Positions 40,279 through 51,680 of a stretch of DNA of 64,000 nt are shown here, piece by piece. The translations under genes were made by a program, and so were the position numbers. The notes below the pieces were generated by a model, which saw only the letters and a program-made list of their open reading frames with translations, searched no databases and was not told the origin of the DNA. Source of the stretch: Cardinalis cardinalis (Eukaryota > Chordata > Aves > Passeriformes > Cardinalidae); contig JACDOX010000033.1 in assembly GCA_014549065.1 (NCBI GenBank), positions 6,234,922-6,298,921 on the forward strand. Reading direction: 5' to 3'. Numbering within the stretch: the first letter of the stretch is position 1; each line of letters opens with the position of its first letter.

Positions 40279-41769
40279 GTAGGCTCTGTATGATTGGAGG
40301 AGTTATCTAAGCAGGGGCGTGCGCCACAGCCGAACTGATTTCTGCTGCAGCTGTACTACTTTCAGTGGACTTCTACCAGGGCTGAACTTGGTCTGCCATG
40401 ACCTTCAATAATGAATTCAGTTTATGACATTTTTGCTGAATAATGGTGTGCTTTCTTTATTCTTTACTGTAAATAATTTCTCCTAAAATTATACTTTCAA
40501 TAATAGTGCTAAATGGTGTCTAATAGGAAAATCCTCAATATCAACAAGTTACTGTGTATTATAAAATATTATTGTTGGGTGTTTACAGAGATGTGATCAA
40601 AACTACAGTTCTCTAATGCAGTCCTCTATTAACTAAGGCATCAAGGATTATTTTTACAGCGTTCTATTGTACAGTTTGCAATAAGAAGATGGGGATTTTA
40701 ATCCACAGGTCTTTATTAATGAGTATATATTTAGGTTTCTTTATTAAACTTTGGTTTGATGAACTATGTTATCCAAATGTCATGAAGACAGTAAAAGAGG
40801 AAAGTAACATTGCAAAGTATAATTAGAAAACAGTCCTGTAAGACTGGCTCTGTATTCATAAACCAAAAAGAGCTAGGACACAGGGCCATCTAAATTACTG
40901 TCCCATAGTTGTGTCATTAGGTCAGTCCCTCACCCAGCCCTGGTCCAANCAGCTAGTGCCTTGCAGACTAATGCCTGGATGCAGTTCAAGGGGCTGGCCT
41001 GTGAACAGTCCCTTTCTTGGCCCATTTTATTTTCTGTTGTAGAGATAGTCTAGAAGTAGCCATGAACCAGGGTGGATTTACTTGATGTGTTGTCAAATGC
41101 AAAGTGCTTCCCATGGAGACCTAAACTGTGAATTTTGATTGAGTTTCATTCACTGTTATTAAGCAGTTGCTGCAGGAGCACTGTCAACCATTCAGCCTGC
41201 TTGAACCTTAAATCCAAGAATGGCTGGGGTAAATTTCTGTGTTGTACTCCTTAAAATACTGCTACAGTCTTCAGAATGGAGTCTAGTACTGTAAAAATCT
41301 GAGAAGACTCATAATAATGTTGGGTCACTTAGCTAATTCCAAAGAGGCTGTTTGTTCTTTTTGCATTCCTTACCCACATGCTTGTGGAATTAAACTCAGT
41401 CCATAACTGGGCAAATAATNGAGCATGCAAAAATTCCTCAGTGTTGTTTTTTAATCAAAACTGTATTTTAAACTCCCTTAAATAGGCAATTCTAACAAAC
41501 CAAATACACCCCCTTACGATATGTGTATTTTTCTTAATGCCACAAAGGATGTTGATGCATCAGCGAATGAAATATACTGTATCCAGAACAAAAGTCGTGC
41601 TTCAGGTGCTTAAACAATTAATGTCATTCCCATCATGATATCTGGAGCAGGGAAGACATTACTACCCCTTTCCAGTGAAAATAATTATTTTCCATATTAT
41701 TGTTAATGCTTCTGGTTTTTTTCTTTCCTNTATTTTTATTCTTTTTTTTTTCCATAATACTTGTGACAG
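40279..41769 (+). other. KIF26B: KIF26B intron between exons B and C
   Basis: A 1,491-base phase 0 intron with donor GTAGGC and a long pyrimidine-rich acceptor region (T-rich from about 41717) ending TTGTGACAG. No repeats or other elements were recognised. Confidence 0.9.
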
Positions 41770-41863
41770 GCTGAAGTATGTGCTGGGACTGTGGCTGAGG
41801 TGATCCAGTCTGTGGTCAATGGAGCAGATGGCTGCGTGTTCTGCTTTGGTCATGCCAAGCTTG
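41770..41863 (+). CDS. KIF26B: KIF26B exon C: first half of the nucleotide-binding P-loop
   Basis: A 94-base exon of 31 codons plus one base. It encodes [20 protein letters not shown] followed by [11 protein letters not shown] and the first base of a Gly codon. The helix and GCVFCFGH strand correspond to the kinesin block xVxxVLxGxNxTIFAYGQT. The usual GQTGSGKT is represented by GHAKLG here and KS at the start of the next exon. Donor G|GTTGGT is weaker than the consensus, but it is the only one that keeps the frame with exon D (phase 1). The substitution of HAKL for QTGS within the P-loop is a KIF26 subfamily trait. Confidence 0.95.
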
Positions 41864-43943
41864 GTTGGTATTGCTAAATTTCCCTACTCAAGAAGCAAAA
41901 TGAATATTTTTAATACAGGATTGCTAGTCTGTTAGGTTAAGGAAAACAAACTTTTATTTGTCTGTGTATATTAATTGTATTTGAAAGTACCTGTGCATGA
42001 TCTCGTGCTACATCTTCACCTCTTGCTTACACATTTATTCACTTTTCTTATTGTGTAAATATTGAACAGCGTGTTCTTTGGAACAGAAGTTACCTTTGAA
42101 TTATTGCTTCATTTCAGCCCTTAAATATTATAGCAATTTTGTCTTTCATTGTCTTCAGTTGTTCAGGAACGGTCCAACAGTGATCTACAGTTTTCTAAAT
42201 GTGCTTGGTGTTGGTGAGGGTTTGCCCAAATGCCACTTTTACCAAGCTGTGTAATATGAGTATTCACTCTAGTACTTGATGTTTGTGATGGCACTCTTAT
42301 GGAGTGTGACTGGGTACTCAGACAGTTTGATTTATANGCTATTCCCTGATTAGACAGTTCACTCATTACTGACCTCTTCCTGCTGTGTCTCCAACAAGTC
42401 TTATTCTAATGGTTGACTGAATGTTACTGATGGAGCAAAACTCACATTTTGGACATGCTTCAATAGCATTTTTCAGGTATTCATGGAAGGACAATAAAAA
42501 GGAGAATCATCATCATTAACACACTATTATTTTGAAATACCTGGATTTTGAGAGTAATCATATGTTTTGTTCATGTTTATCTTATTGTATTTTGGAAGTA
42601 CTGTCTCTTGAATGAAGAGGGGTTTAATGCATGTGTGCAGTGTTTTCCATTCTTTATTGTCTCAAACAACCACAGATGTACAAATATAACTTAAAAGGAT
42701 AATTCAGTTTTGCAGGTGGTAAAGAAGATCAAGCTGTATCAGGCCATGATTATCCCAAATTACAGGCAACAAAACCTGGAGAGCACTGAATGCTGCAATG
42801 CAGCCAGGTCTGGTACAATGAATGGAGCAGATTGGTGTTCCAGTTATACCAGAAGGCCCCTCTGGACCAGGCAGGAGTGACACTAGGATGAGCTCTTAGA
42901 TGTAATCTGCCAAACACAACATTGCAAATGAGATGGAAAAGGAAGCCACCAGATAACAGGCTCTCACAAGTGCTACACGTCCTTTAGAGAGGTATCCTAG
43001 CTAGGCTTTTGCTGAAGCATGANTTGGGTCTCTGCAGTTGCTTTGTTAACTGCACCACCACCATTCCAAAAACCATGGACTTACCCAGACCTTGACAGAG
43101 ACATGTGCATAGAAGTATCTTTTTCACTGATCTTTTTCCACATAGATTCAACATAAGAAATGAAACAAGGTAAAGAAGCCACAAGTACTTGCCTGAAAGG
43201 ATGTATACCATTATCATTTGGCTTACAAATTTAGGAGCTTTAGAAAACTCATCTAAAAGCACTATATGTAGTGACACCTAAAGTNGTTTAAGATAGTACT
43301 CTGTGTCTTTTCTTAATCACCAAACTTTTACAGCAAGNAAAAGCCAGAGCTATAGTTGCAGAGTTAAAAAATACCTAACCAGGAGATGGTTTTGACCCAG
43401 ATGAAATATTAATTGTAGTGGACCCACTTCTGCACCAAGTGATCACATATACCTGNTTGGTTTTGAGGATTTTTTTCTGAATGAAGTTACATCTGTGTGA
43501 TTCTGGGACCAGGTTTATGTCAATCTCAACTCCAGCATTTGAAATACAATCTAGTGTTTTGAAGTAAAATGGTATTGAAAGAATACCACACTTACAGTAT
43601 TCAAAGTAGAGTTTTTTAGAGACCATGGCTCTGCTCAATTCCCTCCATGATTCAACCACATCAGATGCTGCAGCATTGCAAGGTGGGGGCCTGCAGCACC
43701 CTGCCTTGGGAATGGGAGATGTCAGGGNAATGCACGAGGTAATGATTTTTGAAAGAAGCTCAAGATTTCATCTGCATTTTCCATGTCCTATTTGTCTACC
43801 TGCCTACATTTTCCGATTGCTGACTGTCCTTGTTGTAGTGAAGTTGTTTTCATGAATGCTGTGCAGGATAACCTCTCTTGGCAGAAGGCTGTCAGAGTCC
43901 TGGGAATGATGTTATATTTTCTTCATCCCCCCATTCCTAACAG
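41864..43943 (+). other. KIF26B: KIF26B intron between exons C and D
   Basis: A 2,080-base phase 1 intron that interrupts the P-loop Gly codon. Its donor is GTTGGT and its acceptor region is TTCTTCATCCCCCCATTCCTAACAG in the genome just before 43944. Non-coding; no repeats recognised. Confidence 0.9.
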
Positions 43944-44206
43944 GGAAGTCATACACCATGATTGGGAAGGATGATTCCATGCAAAACCTTGGAATAATTC
44001 CTTGTGCCATCTCGTGGCTATTCAAGTTGATTAATGAACGCAAAGAGAAGACAGGAGCACGCTTCTCAGTCCGGATTTCCGCAGTGGAAGTGTGGGGGAA
44101 AGAAGAAAATCTGAGAGACCTGTTGTCAGAAGTGGCTACAGGCAGCCTGCAGGATGGCCAGTCCCCAGGTGTCTACCTTTGTGAAGACCCCATTTGCGGC
44201 ATGCAG
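43944..44206 (+). CDS. KIF26B: KIF26B exon D: P-loop second half and central motor
   Basis: A 263-base exon: two bases complete the P-loop Gly, then 87 codons, exiting in phase 0 at CAG|GTGAAT. It starts KSYTMIGKDDSMQNLGIIPC, which completes GHAKLGKS and corresponds to GKTxTMxG in other kinesins, with LGIIPCAI matching the GIIPR region. FSVRISAVEVWGKEENLRDL then corresponds to the SxxEIYNExIxDLL block. The C-terminal part, including GSLQDGQSPGVYLCEDP, ends at CGMQ. The Lys and Ser of the P-loop are intact. Match to vertebrate KIF26B is near complete, and no ambiguous bases are present. Confidence 0.97.
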
Positions 44207-44493
44207 GTGAATCCAAGATTAATTTTACACTGAAACAAGTAAACATGACTTNTTTGGTTTCTTCTGGAGCCATTGAGATGGTTCAAATTCAAGAGCCACC
44301 CGGAGCATAGAGTTTATTGACTTGAAAGTGTTTACTTTAAAACATGCAAGAACTTTATGACCTGCAGCTGCAGGGCCATCTGCTCTCTTGGCCTAAATAT
44401 TTGTACCTCTGGTATAAGTGATACAGAGCAAGGGCTTGTGTTTGCAATAAAATGTGAAAACATTCAGAGCAAACAAAAATTCACCTCACTCTT

Positions 44494-44513
44494 AAAAAAA
44501 AAAGAAAAAAAAA
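44494..44513. repeat. A-rich low-complexity tract
   Basis: Ten A, one G and nine A. No retroposon body was recognised next to it. Confidence 0.75.
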
Positions 44514-44647
44514 GTGTGATCTCTCTTTTGTAAAATAACAAACTAAAATATTTACTGCATAAATTGCTGTAGGCCATTAATATGGCTGTTTATTTCTTTT
44601 TAAACTACATTATTTATAGCATTTGCNTTAGCAGTGTTGTAGGGAGC

Positions 44648-44671
44648 ATTAATTGCTACTTATTAATTGCT
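44648..44671. promoter_or_regulatory. Paired homeodomain-type sites (ATTAATTGCT twice)
   Basis: The ten bases ATTAATTGCT occur at 44648-44657 and 44662-44671, fourteen bases apart. TAATTG/TTAATT is a generic homeodomain core. Just upstream, a TTATTTATAG sequence resembles a MEF2 site. In AT-rich sequence such motifs are common, so regulatory function is only a suggestion. Confidence 0.25.
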
Positions 44672-45022
44672 GCCAAGAAGTAAATTCCTGAGCTGGGCAA
44701 GTCAGTAAAAACTCAAACTCTTCTCCGATTTGGAGTTTTAGCAGGAATGAGTAACTGGCTTATCTGTTTTCTNGGTAACTATGAGAAATTCTTAGCAGCC
44801 CTATTTATTCTCTTTTCTTTTGGGTTGAGGGNAAAAGGGACCTATTCTTTCATTTTGCTTTTTGAGTGGGAGTAAATCTGCTTTTTGTATGAGTAGATGA
44901 AGAGGGAGCAGAAGAAAGTGATGGAGCTTGAAAAAATTCTTTCATCCTGAAAGGCAAAGGCTGCTTTTGTCGAGAGCCCTCCTTATTNCAGGATGGGGAA
45001 TAGAGGGAGAAGGGAACAGACC

Positions 45023-45043
45023 TACAGGGTCATGTACCCTGTA
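45023..45043. repeat. Short perfect inverted repeat
   Basis: TACAGGGT (45023-45030) and ACCCTGTA (45036-45043) flank a CATGT loop. Function unknown. Confidence 0.7.
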
Positions 45044-46856
45044 TCCACCTCCAAGCATCTAGAGATCATGACTCACATCCACACAAGTCATGAGCTGTGA
45101 GATTTTAAACAGCAAGCAATAAATTTTGTGTCTTATCTCTTTGTGGTTTAAGCTTTTTAGGCATACTTAGGTCNTATTTTCCATTCTTTTGCATTCTACA
45201 TAAGGACTATAAAGTTGTGTTTTGATTTGAAACAACAATTAGGGCTCTCATTTTCACTTAGCTCCTGACCTTCAGCATTTTATGAAATACTTNCTGTATC
45301 ACTAGAGATCTCACCCTCTGGTGTCGTGGAACTGATGCANTCTAGTAAATATGAGAGACTCGAGTCTGCACAGTTCCCGTTGGGGTGATGAATGGTTAAG
45401 TTAAGAATTTGTATACTGCATGTGTTACATAACTGTGTCACAGCCAGCATCTCCTTAGCACTTAATTCCTTCCTAAGGTATTTTAGCANAACAGCAATAA
45501 TAATAAATAACCATTATGGTAGCTTATTTTCATGTAGATACAGACAATACAGCTATATATACAAAATTAACTATTTTAGATCTGTGAAGAAGAGATCACT
45601 CCATGAGATACCTATGTATATCTGCAGTGTGAAAGATTTAATTAAATTACAAGGAAAGAAGCCTTTTTATGTGTGCTTACAAGACATTCTGGAGTCATGT
45701 GTTGTGCACCTGAATTCTCCAAATCCTCAGATGAAGGNAGGATATTATATTATAGCCATGCAGATATGCAGAATCAGCAGTGTGTATAGCAAATGAGTGA
45801 TCACCATATGTCATACTGTCTGTCACTGGACCTTTCCAAGTATGCACATTTTCTTGTTGCTTACATTAGTGAGATCAGCCCACAGGCTGGCCTGCCTTCT
45901 GCTGACCTTGTTCACTCCTTCCTGTCCCCCTCCCTCTTTCCTGAGAGAGCTNAGCCTTCAGTGTGTCACCGAATCCTATGCACAGCCTCAGCTTTACCCC
46001 TCCTCAGACTGGATAATGATTGCAAAGAGAAAACAGAATTACTGTCTTTTGGAGAACATAACTGTCAGCTATGTTATATAGCAGGGGAGCAAACCCCATG
46101 ATCACGGAGCTCCTTGCTGTTTTTATGCCAGACAAGACAAATCTATCCTATGGGCTGTGGGCCAGTTCTGTGCCCATCTGTGTCCATCTGTGCCAAAACT
46201 AATGCCATCAGATTGCAGTCTTGTGTNCCATGCACAGACAAACTAGTCATAGGTGACATGAAACATGCAGGCNTTCCTGATGTTAGGAGGGGTTAATAAT
46301 GTCTGCCCTCCTATGCTGTCTGTCACTTAGAAGAGTTGAGACCAGGCCAGTGACAGGGACTGAGGTCCAGCGAAAATGAATGTTTGTACATTACCTGCCC
46401 TTCTTCCATTTAATGGATTGCCCTGGCTTATGAGCAGGTNCATAATAAACTTGTGGTATGAAGGGGCAAGGAAAAGGCTTCTCTTCTGGGCTGCTCCTCA
46501 TATGGCATGGGGCAGAACACAAGCTTCAGTCCTGCTATTTTTGAGATTTATCTGTGGACTGCTCCCTTCTAACACTTTCTGAAGGTGTTAGAATACATAG
46601 CCCTGCCACTGCTGCTGAGTTTGGGATTGACGTGTCTTCTGCAATTTTTTTCCTGGCTTCTAGCCGTGAGGGCTCCTGGAGGGCATTCTACTGCCGCTGC
46701 CAGTGCCAGGAGGGTCTTATTCCATTGGGCACCTCCTCATTTGTGGTACCAGTAGAAGCCAGTGTATCCATACCACATGTTGATTGCAGGAAGTTGTCTG
46801 GCGGTGTTTNCCTGTGTGGGAATTTCTCAGTCGTTTCTCCCTGGTGTTAACTGCAG

Positions 46857-47040
46857 CTTCAGAACCAGAGTGAGCTCCGTGCCCCCACGGCAGAGAAGGC
46901 CGCCTTCTTCCTGGACGCCGCCATCGCCTCCCGGCGCAGCAGCCAGCGGGACTGCGATGAGGAGGATCACCGCAACTCCCACATGCTCTTCACACTGCAC
47001 ATCTACCAGTACCGCATGGAGAAGAGCGGCAAGGGCGGAA
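46857..47040 (+). CDS. KIF26B: KIF26B exon E: divergent switch I region
   Basis: A 184-base exon, phase 0 in and one extra base out, between acceptor CTGCAG and donor A|GTAAGC. It encodes LQNQSELRAPTAEKAAFFLD and AAIASRRSSQRD, then an acidic CDEEDHRNSHMLFTLHIYQY and RMEKSGKGG. The Arg-Asn-Ser-His at 46971-46982 sits where ordinary kinesins have NxxSSRSH, so the switch I serines and arginine that coordinate nucleotide are largely replaced. MLFTLHIYQ corresponds to the SHxIFxIxIxQ strand. The exon is visibly more GC- and CpG-rich than its introns. It joins exon F through an ATG codon split A|TG. Confidence 0.97.
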
Positions 47041-47298
47041 GTAAGCTGTCCTCATGCTCCTCTGTGTCTCCTCCAAGCCTGGCTTGGCCTTCAGACAATG
47101 TTCTTTAGTGGTGAAAATCAGCAGAGTTCTCCATTCCGTCTGGGGTGGGGTCATTCATACAAGCAGGCTGACCAGTGCCTGGTGAAGACCCACCAAAGGC
47201 CATTAAAAGTCACTGGGGATTGTTACCATCACTTGTCAGTTTAGTTGCTCTCATGGAGACACTGGCAGTTCTCAGCCCTCTGTGGGCCTCTGTATCTG

Positions 47299-47311
47299 AA
47301 AAAAAAAAAAA
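47299..47311. repeat. Poly(A) tract
   Basis: About thirteen consecutive A within the intron. No element body was recognised. Confidence 0.75.
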
Positions 47312-49410
47312 GGTGCTTTTCAAATTGGCCTTTATTTTTATCTTTACAGATGGTGTTGAGGTCATGGATTAAAATATTGTGGTGACTGGAATTCCTTGCC
47401 ACCCTTATGTTAACTGTTCCTCTTTGGCACCTAAATAGGGCAGTGTGTGTGGTGGAAGCTGATGCCGGCAATCCATAAACTGGGAAGCTGATGTTACAAC
47501 CCATAAACTATANCCCTTCTTGGAGAAACATGGTATTTTAGTTGCTGGCCCAGCTATGTGTGCACAAAGGACACTCGTGGTTCTTTGTAAAGGGTCTGGA
47601 TTTTTCAGATAGGCTTGTTTCCTCTCTTTGTCATGTATGCTTTCACTGGCTTGTGTCTTTACTTACATATCCCAGGAAAAGGTGCTTCCATGTCTAATTT
47701 TATGTTTCTGTAATTTTCAAAGCTTTCTTTTTTCTCACACCATTTATGTTTTTATTATATTTGTCTTCTGTTTCAAGTCTCCCAAATTGTTTATGACTGA
47801 AGATATACAGAGAGGGGGTTTTGTAAGTAAATTCCAATGATAAAAGATTTGTATAATGTACGAAGAACCCCCACTGAAAAAGAAAACTCTGACATTAAAA
47901 ATATTTTTTCAAATAATCATTTCTTTACAGGGAAAAATGTTTGAAAGAGACCAGAGAAATCTCCTTCTTTAAACTCATGGGCTTAAGCAATTCTGCAGAA
48001 ACAGCATATGTTTCAGCTCCTGGCTCTGCATAGGCTATTGGTAATAAGGAATAGATTGCAAGGTGATGTGTAGTGGGTGTTCAGCACTGCAGTATTAACA
48101 TCTAATGTTTAAATGAAGAAAATTTGCACTGAGTGTACTTACAGGAGAAAAAAAACCAAAAAGTTCCTCTAAATGGAAATGCAGCTTGCATGTATTTAAG
48201 TAATAACCCCTATGGAATTGGCAGTCAGAAATCTCAATTAACTAAAGATTTATTAATTAACCACCCTGCGGTGGAAATGAAGACAGTGAATACTCAAACA
48301 GACTGGTTTATAGGAATAAGATGGCTGATTTTGAGGGAATAATNATTGCAATTATTTAATACTCCATATTTTTTACTGCACAAAAGTACATGCACGCACA
48401 GTCCTTTTGTTCTACTTTCTAATACCATTAATAAAAGGGAAAATATTATTGTCTTGTGGTTATCATCTCAGAAAAAGAAGGTACGATCCTGTTGGATTAG
48501 AATACGGCATGCTTTGCCCACTGCCTCTAGTTATATCTTTGTCTCGTGGCCAGACCATCCTCCTGTCTTCAAGTTCCCATATCTGAGCGGCCTTACAAGC
48601 TAGGCAGGGTCAGATCCCGCTGATAATTGAATGAGGGGGAATTCCAGCTGCTCAGAAAGGGCGCCTAGTGATTATCACTGTCTCCTGCTGTAATGAAGGA
48701 CTTCTCAGAAAAAACCCATGAAGATAGTAGAGATATATAGATTCCAGTAACAGGATTAAAAAGGGACAGAAAGAAAAGGGAAAAAAAAGAAACCCAGCTT
48801 CTAAAGGATAAGAGATTAAAGGGCTGGCTAACGTGTGATTTTGGTAAAAAATGACTGTTAGAANAAGGCGTTGGTACTGTACTTACCTCCTTGTTAGATT
48901 CATTACCAGGAATGTCATGAAGCAGGCTTAGCACCATTGAAATAAATGACATTGTGGCAGAACTGGATCACTGTCATTTTTCAGCTGTCAGCTCTGCAAA
49001 GTCTCTATGACCATAGAAAAAAATCCAAGTGTTAGGATGTTCCACCTCTTTTCTCTATAGTAGCCAGGCACATTAGTGAACAACTTACCTAACAAATAGC
49101 TTCATTTTCAGATTAACCAAGTGGATCTACAATCTCAAAAATATTGCTTCAACATGTAAATTAAATCAGAAACAACCAGTAAGTGATCTTATTCTGGATT
49201 TCCTCAAGTTATGTAATAGGAGTATATGTGGAAACAATGTGTTTTTGAAAGGTAGTGATTTCTTTAATTTTCTTTTGTTTCCCTGACATCTGGTAATCTT
49301 AGTAACAGAAATATTTATTATATATGATTCAGTAAAGTCACAGTCATTTACAGTAGCAAATAAATGCATTTCTTTGTTTTTCTAAATAAATGATTGTGAG
49401 ACACTCAAGT

Positions 49411-49430
49411 AAGGAATTCCAAGGAATTCC
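49411..49430. repeat. Tandem duplication of AAGGAATTCC
   Basis: Two identical ten-base units lie head to tail, each containing the palindrome GGAATTCC. Confidence 0.85.
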
Positions 49431-50625
49431 AGCCTTCTGAGAATAGAAATGTTAGAGGACTCAGGGACTCTTTAANGGTTTTAAAGACTCTTGGAGGGGA
49501 GACAAAGGTCCTCCATCATCAGTTCAGAGGTACAGGTGCTTTACTGGTTCCCCAAGGCAGCCNAATTCCTCTGGTGAGAGGAATACATAGAAATCCAGTG
49601 TTACCTAACACTTGTTAGAGCCGAAGAACTAAGAGGACTTTAAAGCAGCAAACTTAACTGTATTTTAATAATTGTTTACAAAGANACTGGATACATTTTG
49701 GAATATTATTCACAAATCCCATAGGAAGTCTTCTGTCTTTGTTCATCTTCTCTCTTTTTTCTTACCAAATGCGCAAGTTGAGATCCTGTGTCAAAATGGC
49801 TGTGAATTAACTTGCATAGAGTTACACTCAGATGTGAAAGTATTTGTGCTGCTGTTTGAGGTGTGTTTGTGTCCTCCTATATTGCTATTACCTCTCTCTT
49901 ACAACATAGTGATTCTGTTCTGTTCTNTACCTATTGAGTTAAGATCCTAGAAATAAATCTGCCTTTTCCTACAGACTGCTTCTAAACTAATTCTTGAGAA
50001 TGGGGAGGAGTGGTCCAAGATAAGATGCAAAAAAGTTAGCTAGGAAATTGTTCTCAGATACTAGAGAGCTAGGAGCACTTCTGTGAAGTCTACATAGTTC
50101 CCATCCTGGATTCATAAGGAAGCACAGTCTTTTAAAGAGAGCAAATGTCTTTTGATCTTGGTGTTTCAATGGTAGCATCTTTTCACTCTGGAAGTATTGT
50201 GCTGATGCAGAGTAAACAAGATAAAACTATAAAGATCTATTGCTGGTTTTACAGAAACTGTTCTGAGAATAGAGGTGCTACTTCACAATCCATCACCAGT
50301 GTCTTGGCAANCTTNTTAGCTGAAATGCTACTGTGAAAGTATATAGACTTGAGGAAAAATTGAACATCCCACAGATGCCACAGTGTCTTCTTAAGACATA
50401 ATATTCAGGATGGGAAAAATAAGAGAAGTATCCTTGCTTACTAAGCAGGAATTCCCAGCCTGTAGTTTTCCAGACAGAGAAACAGTAGTGACAGTGAAAG
50501 AAGCAGAGACAACTCCGGCTAATAGAGCTATATTTTAAAAAATATAGTCACATTGGTGGCTCTCACAGAGTTAAGCTTGCAGGTGCAAGTGAGTACTCAG
50601 CAGTTTTAAAGCAGGTTCAGAGTAG

Positions 50626-50650
50626 ACAGCAATGTACAGCAATGTACAGC
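50626..50650. repeat. Short tandem repeat of CAGCAATGTA
   Basis: A ten-base unit, CAGCAATGTA, occurs twice in a row and is followed by a partial third copy (CAGC). Confidence 0.75.
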
Positions 50651-50818
50651 CATAAAGGCTGACAGNGCATTAGCAGGATGCCTACAGCCATGTCTGCTAA
50701 GAGGAATTAGGGAAGGCTCCTGGGTTGTTTCTCCTTCACAAGTCACGGTGAGACTTTTGCTTTCCTGGGAAGCTGCTTTTGGGAGCCCACACTAACTGTC
50801 TGTTCTCTTTGTTTGTAG

Positions 50819-50978
50819 TGTCTGGAGGTCGCAGCCGCTTGCACCTTATTGACCTGGGCAGCTGCGTGAAAGTGCTCAGCAAGAACCGCGAGGGGAGCTC
50901 CGGCCTCTGCCTCTCCTTGCCAGCGCTGGGCAACGTCATCCTTGCCCTTGTCAATGGNAGCAAACACATCCCATACAA
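50819..50978 (+). CDS. KIF26B: KIF26B exon F: divergent switch II and helix alpha 4
   Basis: A 160-base exon: two bases complete a Met codon, 52 codons follow, and two bases (AA) are left for the next exon at a perfect donor AA|GTAAGT. It encodes SGGRSRLHLIDLGSCVKVLS, then KNREGSSGLCLSLPALGN and VILALVNGSKHIPY. DLGSC (50851-50865) replaces the canonical switch II DLAGSE, removing the catalytic Glu. LPALGNVI stands for the LSALGNVI of helix alpha 4, and GSKHIPYK is the usual microtubule-binding HIPYR/K region. The single ambiguous base at 50958 is the third position of a Gly codon and is silent. The following exon (expected to begin ESKL) is not in the window. Confidence 0.97.
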
Positions 50979-51680
50979 GTAAGTGCTGCTCTGGGTTCTG
51001 CCTAATGAGAGGATGCTTGAAAGCAGTTTGTCTGTCTGTGCCTGAGGCAGATTTGGGTAAGGAGGAAAACAGTCTGCTGGGGTCAGTGCAGCCCTCTTGA
51101 GCCATGGCAAAAAGCTGCCTGAGGTTCAGTGACACCTTATCTGACCTTACACCTGGTAGCTACACACTGTGTTTGACAAATAGGTTTCAAAGGAAGAAGC
51201 CTGCTGAAATAGGACCCAAGTGGCTGAAAGATCTTAAGGTTTGAAGTTCAACACATTAGGATTTTGTTTCCTGTGGCTGTTCAAAGATTTTTTTAATGTT
51301 TGAAAGCATGTGAGAATGTTTCATATCTGTTCCAAGGAGAGGAACATTGCTGCCTTAGTGCAGCACTGTAGAGAAAATTATTTTACTGTCCACTGTATGT
51401 AATTTGCTTTATTGGAAATATATNTCACAATGAGCATGCATGTTTGTCATGAGATTCCTTCTGTGACCTCAGGTTACTTTGGGGGGCCTTTTTTCATGGT
51501 TTAAATCTCAGTGTCATCTTTTCATATGCGAAAAAGAAGTAGGCCCTATTTGCCACAGTAAACCAGTGGCCATTGCTACTGCAGGGAGCTTCTGGGAAAC
51601 AAGAGGAATTGCTCACTAGTGGATATTCCTAGTATTCATTTCTTGTCATCACTTTCTCTCCCTCTGTGTCCTGTGTGCAG

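Larger units (their letters stand above)
44207..46856 (+). other. KIF26B: KIF26B intron between exons D and E
   Basis: A 2,650-base phase 0 intron. It contains an A10-G-A9 tract (44494-44513), an AT-rich block with paired ATTAATTGCT sites (44648-44671), and a small inverted repeat (45023-45043). Its acceptor is TGTTAACTGCAG. Ambiguous bases are relatively frequent here. No coding potential is supported. Confidence 0.85.
47041..50818 (+). other. KIF26B: KIF26B intron between exons E and F
   Basis: A 3,778-base phase 1 intron. It contains a poly(A) run at 47299-47311, a tandem AAGGAATTCC pair (49411-49430) and a short GTACAGCAAT repeat near 50626. The acceptor tract CTGTCTGTTCTCTTTGTTTGTAG is strong. 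No transposon was recognised. Confidence 0.88.

Noticed and set aside
45392..46101. Overlapping open frames of about 100 to 134 codons on the + strand
   Set aside because: Two frames are open over the same bases, ambiguous bases interrupt them, and nothing resembles KIF26B or another known protein.
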